Shown: positions 61,577 to 64,000 of the stretch, piece by piece
How the letters are laid out: each line of letters opens with the position of its first letter
Position numbering within the stretch: position 1 is the stretch's first letter
Assembly (NCBI GenBank): GCA_024699045.1
Contig: JAILQK010000155.1
Span: 1-64,000 of the forward strand
Direction of reading: 5' to 3'
DNA length: 64,000 nt
Source: Lachnospiraceae bacterium
GTDB taxonomy: Bacteria; Bacillota; Clostridia; Lachnospirales; Lachnospiraceae
Notes under the pieces: generated by a model
The model's input: the letters and a program-made list of their open reading frames with translations, nothing else
What the model was told of the DNA's origin: nothing
The model's database searches: none
Translations under genes and position numbers: made by a program

Positions 61577-62692
61577 ATGGCTAGTCTTTCATTAAAGAAT
61601 ATCTGTAAGGTTTATCCCAATGGCTTTGAGGCGGTTAAAAATTTCAATCTTGAGATTCAGGACAAAGAGTTTATCATATTTGTCGGACCTTCAGGATGCG
61701 GTAAGTCGACTACACTCAGAATGGTTGCCGGGTTGGAGGAGATCACATCGGGAGAGCTCAGGATCGGTGACAGACTTGTAAATGATGTGGAGCCCAAGGA
61801 CAGGGATATTGCCATGGTATTCCAGAATTACGCACTGTATCCTCATATGACAGTTTACGATAATATGGCTTTTGGCCTTAAACTCAGGAAGGTTCCCAAG
61901 GATGAGATCGATAAGATGGTCAAAGAAGCGGCAAAGATCCTCGATCTTACCAAGCTGCTTGACAGAAAGCCTAAGGCTCTTTCCGGAGGACAGAGACAGA
62001 GAGTGGCAATGGGTCGTGCGATAGTCCGTAATCCTAAAGTATTCCTTATGGACGAGCCTCTTTCAAACCTTGATGCAAAGCTTCGTGTACAGATGAGGAC
62101 CGAGATCGCAAAGCTTCATCAGAAACTCGGAACGACGATAATATATGTTACACATGACCAGACCGAGGCCATGACCCTTGGCGATCGTATAGTTGTAATG
62201 AAAGACGGCGTGGTTCAGCAGGTAGATACGCCGCAGAACCTTTATGACAAGCCTACGAATCTTTTTGTTGCCGGATTCATGGGATCACCTCAGATGAACT
62301 TCCTTGATGCTACCGTAAAGAAAGACGGAGAGAATGTGTGCCTGGAGTGCGCAGGACATACGATCCCGCTTCCTCCCGCTAAGGCAAAGAAGCTCATTGA
62401 AGGCGGATATGACGGCAAGACGGTTACATTCGGTATAAGACCTGAGGATGTTTACGATTCCGAGGTTACTATAAATACGCTTCCCGACGGAGCGGTATTC
62501 GAGGCAAAGATCAACGTATATGAGCTTCTCGGAGCAGAAGTATTCCTGTATTTTGATCTTGCGGATTTCCCGATGACGGCCAGGGTCGATCCCCGTACGA
62601 CAGCGCGTCCCGGTGATACGGTTAAATTTGCTATCGATGTTGAGAAGATCCATGTATTTGATAAGGAGACAACCAATACGATCACAAATTAA
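61577..62692 (+). CDS. msmX: Shared sugar-ABC-transporter ATPase (MsmX/UgpC type)
   Basis: This 371-residue ATPase powers CUT1-type oligosaccharide importers. Motifs: Walker A GPSGCGKSTTLRM near 37, Q-loop FQNYALYPHMTVYDN near 85, signature LSGGQRQRVAMGRA near 135, Walker B VFLMDEPLSNLDAKLR near 155, H-loop VTHDQTEAM, and a C-terminal TOBE-type regulatory domain (TFGIRPEDVYD near 285). No permease or binding protein is nearby, which fits an ATPase shared by several transporters, as MsmX is in Bacillus subtilis. The AGGAGG ribosome site is ten bases from the ATG. Confidence 0.95.
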   Translation: MASLSLKNICKVYPNGFEAVKNFNLEIQDKEFIIFVGPSGCGKSTTLRMVAGLEEITSGELRIGDRLVNDVEPKDRDIAMVFQNYALYPHMTVYDNMAFGLKLRKVPKDEIDKMVKEAAKILDLTKLLDRKPKALSGGQRQRVAMGRAIVRNPKVFLMDEPLSNLDAKLRVQMRTEIAKLHQKLGTTIIYVTHDQTEAMTLGDRIVVMKDGVVQQVDTPQNLYDKPTNLFVAGFMGSPQMNFLDATVKKDGENVCLECAGHTIPLPPAKAKKLIEGGYDGKTVTFGIRPEDVYDSEVTINTLPDGAVFEAKINVYELLGAEVFLYFDLADFPMTARVDPRTTARPGDTVKFAIDVEKIHVFDKETTNTITN

Positions 62693-62718
62693 AAAGCTGT
62701 CTGTGATGATTTAAATGC

Positions 62719-62750
62719 GGCCGCACATCTTCAATGATGTGCGGCCTTTT
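62719..62750 (+). terminator. Terminator of msmX
   Basis: An 11-bp perfect stem (GGCCGCACATC/GATGTGCGGCC) with a TTCAAT loop is followed by TTTTAG. Confidence 0.92.
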
Positions 62751-62826
62751 AGTATAAGAGATATTGTAACAATGAGGCAGATCCCGGGCGGGAACATATC
62801 GGGCTATATGTGGAAGGGAGTCAATT

Positions 62827-63945
62827 ATGGGAGAAATAGAAGTTAAAGGAACCGGAAAACTCGGATTTGGTCTTATGAGACTGCCCCGAACGGGAGTCAT
62901 GATAGACATTCCTCAGGTATGCGAAATGGTGGACAGGTTTATGGAGGCCGGCTTTACATATTATGATACCGCTTTCATATATCCCGGATCGGAGAACGCA
63001 GCCAAAAAAGCGCTTGTAGAAAGATACCCCAGAGAGTCCTATACTCTCGCAACGAAACTGTATGCGTCCGTGGTCCCTCTGGAGAAGGCGGCGAAAGCTG
63101 AGTTTGAAACCAGTCTTAACAGAACGGGAGCGGGGTATTTTGATTATTATCTGTTGCATACGCTGAATGCAAGGAATTACAAAAAGTATGAGAAGTTCCA
63201 TTTATGGGATTTTGTAAGGGAGGAAAAGGAGAAGGGAAGGATAAAGCATTATGGGTTTTCGTTCCATGATTCACCGGAGCTGCTGGATCTGATCCTGACT
63301 GAGCATCCCGATACGGAATTTGTGCAGCTGCAGATCAACTATGCCGACTGGGAGAGTCCGACGGTGCATTCCAGAGAGATATACGAGGTCGCAAGACGTC
63401 ACGGAAAGCCTATTGTTGTGATGGAGCCGGTAAAAGGAGGCGGGCTGGCAAATCCTCCACAAAATATAAAGGATATCTTTGACAGTTATGATCCAAATGC
63501 CTCATATGCCTCCTGGGCGATAAGATTTGCCGCATCCTTGGACGGAATACTCTCCGTTCTTTCAGGGATGTCCAATATTGCCCAAATGGAGGACAATCTT
63601 TCATATATGAAGGATTTCAAGCCGTTATCGGATGAGGAGCAAAAAGTCATACAGAAGGCTCAGGCTGAATACGGAAAGCTTGATATGGTTCCCTGTACAG
63701 CCTGCAGGTATTGCACGGAAGGCTGTCCTAAAAAAATAAACATACCGGAGATCTTTGCGGCAGTGAACATGAGAAAGGTCGGCGGTCAGATCGACAGATC
63801 GGAAAGGCATTATAGTGAAACGGTCGCGGGTGGCAGCAGCGCATCCGATTGCATCAAATGCCGCCAATGCGAGCAGCATTGTCCTCAGCATATACAGATA
63901 GCGGATGAACTGGAGAGGGCGGCAAAGCTCTTTGAGGCTGAATAA
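62827..63945 (+). CDS. Aldo-keto reductase with two C-terminal 4Fe-4S motifs
   Basis: The 372-residue protein joins an AKR TIM barrel (GFGLMRLPRTG at the start, YYDTAFIYPGSE with the catalytic Asp/Tyr region, LATKL with the Lys, LLHTL with the His) to a C-terminal ferredoxin-like part. Two cluster motifs are visible: CTACRYCTEGCP near 295 and CIKCRQCEQHCP near 348. Such fused AKRs are common in anaerobic Clostridia; they are thought to pass electrons between the clusters and NAD(P)H or flavin, but the natural substrate is not known. It has its own AAGGGAG ribosome site and is separated from msmX by a terminator. Confidence 0.92.
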   Translation: MGEIEVKGTGKLGFGLMRLPRTGVMIDIPQVCEMVDRFMEAGFTYYDTAFIYPGSENAAKKALVERYPRESYTLATKLYASVVPLEKAAKAEFETSLNRTGAGYFDYYLLHTLNARNYKKYEKFHLWDFVREEKEKGRIKHYGFSFHDSPELLDLILTEHPDTEFVQLQINYADWESPTVHSREIYEVARRHGKPIVVMEPVKGGGLANPPQNIKDIFDSYDPNASYASWAIRFAASLDGILSVLSGMSNIAQMEDNLSYMKDFKPLSDEEQKVIQKAQAEYGKLDMVPCTACRYCTEGCPKKINIPEIFAAVNMRKVGGQIDRSERHYSETVAGGSSASDCIKCRQCEQHCPQHIQIADELERAAKLFEAE

Positions 63946-63955
63946 ATACGGGGAT

Positions 63956-63984
63956 TTGTACAGGTTACTTTGAAGCGTTATAAT
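63956..63984 (+). promoter_or_regulatory. Promoter reading out of the window
   Basis: TTGTAC and a consensus TATAAT are spaced by 17 bases, just after the aldo-keto reductase stop. The gene it serves lies beyond position 64000. Confidence 0.75.
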
Positions 63985-64000
63985 ACTTCCTGATCATATG

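Overview
The window is a 64 kb piece of chromosome from a low-to-mid GC Gram-positive, most likely an anaerobe of the Lachnospiraceae (Bacillota, Clostridia). This is inferred from strong AGGAGG-type ribosome sites, sigma-A promoters with extended TGn -10 boxes, tRNA genes without an encoded CCA, the glgC/glgD pair, an archaeal-type ProRS, and several small proteins whose sequence patterns I associate with that family. Almost all of it is ordinary housekeeping genome, tightly packed, with many 4-base ATGA overlaps. No CRISPR array, prophage or resistance island was seen.

Layout. 1-3.3 kb: the 3' end of a large repeat-type secreted protein, its terminator, and a complete group II intron of class C type inserted directly behind that terminator hairpin. 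3.4-9.8 kb: a putative ATPase-like protein, tRNA-Pro and tRNA-Lys, a DEDD exonuclease, a D-Ala-D-Ala carboxypeptidase, trmB, a TetR regulator, a cysteine-less radical-SAM-like protein and a small unknown protein. 9.9-17.9 kb: AI-2E-type exporter, tatD, rsmA, a 965-residue TPR/disordered/pseudo-AAA protein, glgB. 18-28.3 kb: ispE, a GntR regulator, a DUF1934-like protein, galU, proS, cca, a PEGA lipoprotein, phosphoglucomutase. 28.3-32.3 kb, minus strand: hup, rqcP, copA (with a CopZ-like module at its 3' end) and an exonuclease III gene.

32.5-37.5 kb is a division and cell-wall operon: a TagA-like protein, ftsE, ftsX, an M23 hydrolase-type activator and a CtpA-type protease. 37.5-46 kb holds thrS (lacking the TGS domain), carB, mscL, a GNAT gene, glgC and glgD. 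46-51 kb has a long minus-strand gene fusing a HAD phosphatase domain to a GH3 glycosidase, diverging from a MATE exporter. 51-57.5 kb has an FKBP/trigger-factor-like lipoprotein, asnS, an NlpC/P60 hydrolase, an acyl-ACP thioesterase, cvfB, ridA and a small monocistronic protein. 57.6-64 kb has xylulokinase, a YesL/diguanylate cyclase pair, the shared sugar-ABC ATPase MsmX and a 4Fe-4S aldo-keto reductase.

How the genes fit together. Glycogen synthesis is split over several sites: phosphoglucomutase and GalU supply sugar nucleotides and glucose-1-P, GlgC/GlgD make ADP-glucose, and GlgB branches the polymer. MsmX, XylB, YesL and the GH3 enzyme point to growth on plant oligosaccharides. FtsEX, the M23 protein, CtpA, the carboxypeptidase and the NlpC/P60 enzyme all act on peptidoglycan. 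The most unusual items are the HAD-GH3 fusion, the in-frame copZ nested inside copA, the pseudo-AAA TPR protein and the radical-SAM-like protein without its iron-sulphur cysteines. I did not find a clearly new multi-gene system; these are the best leads.
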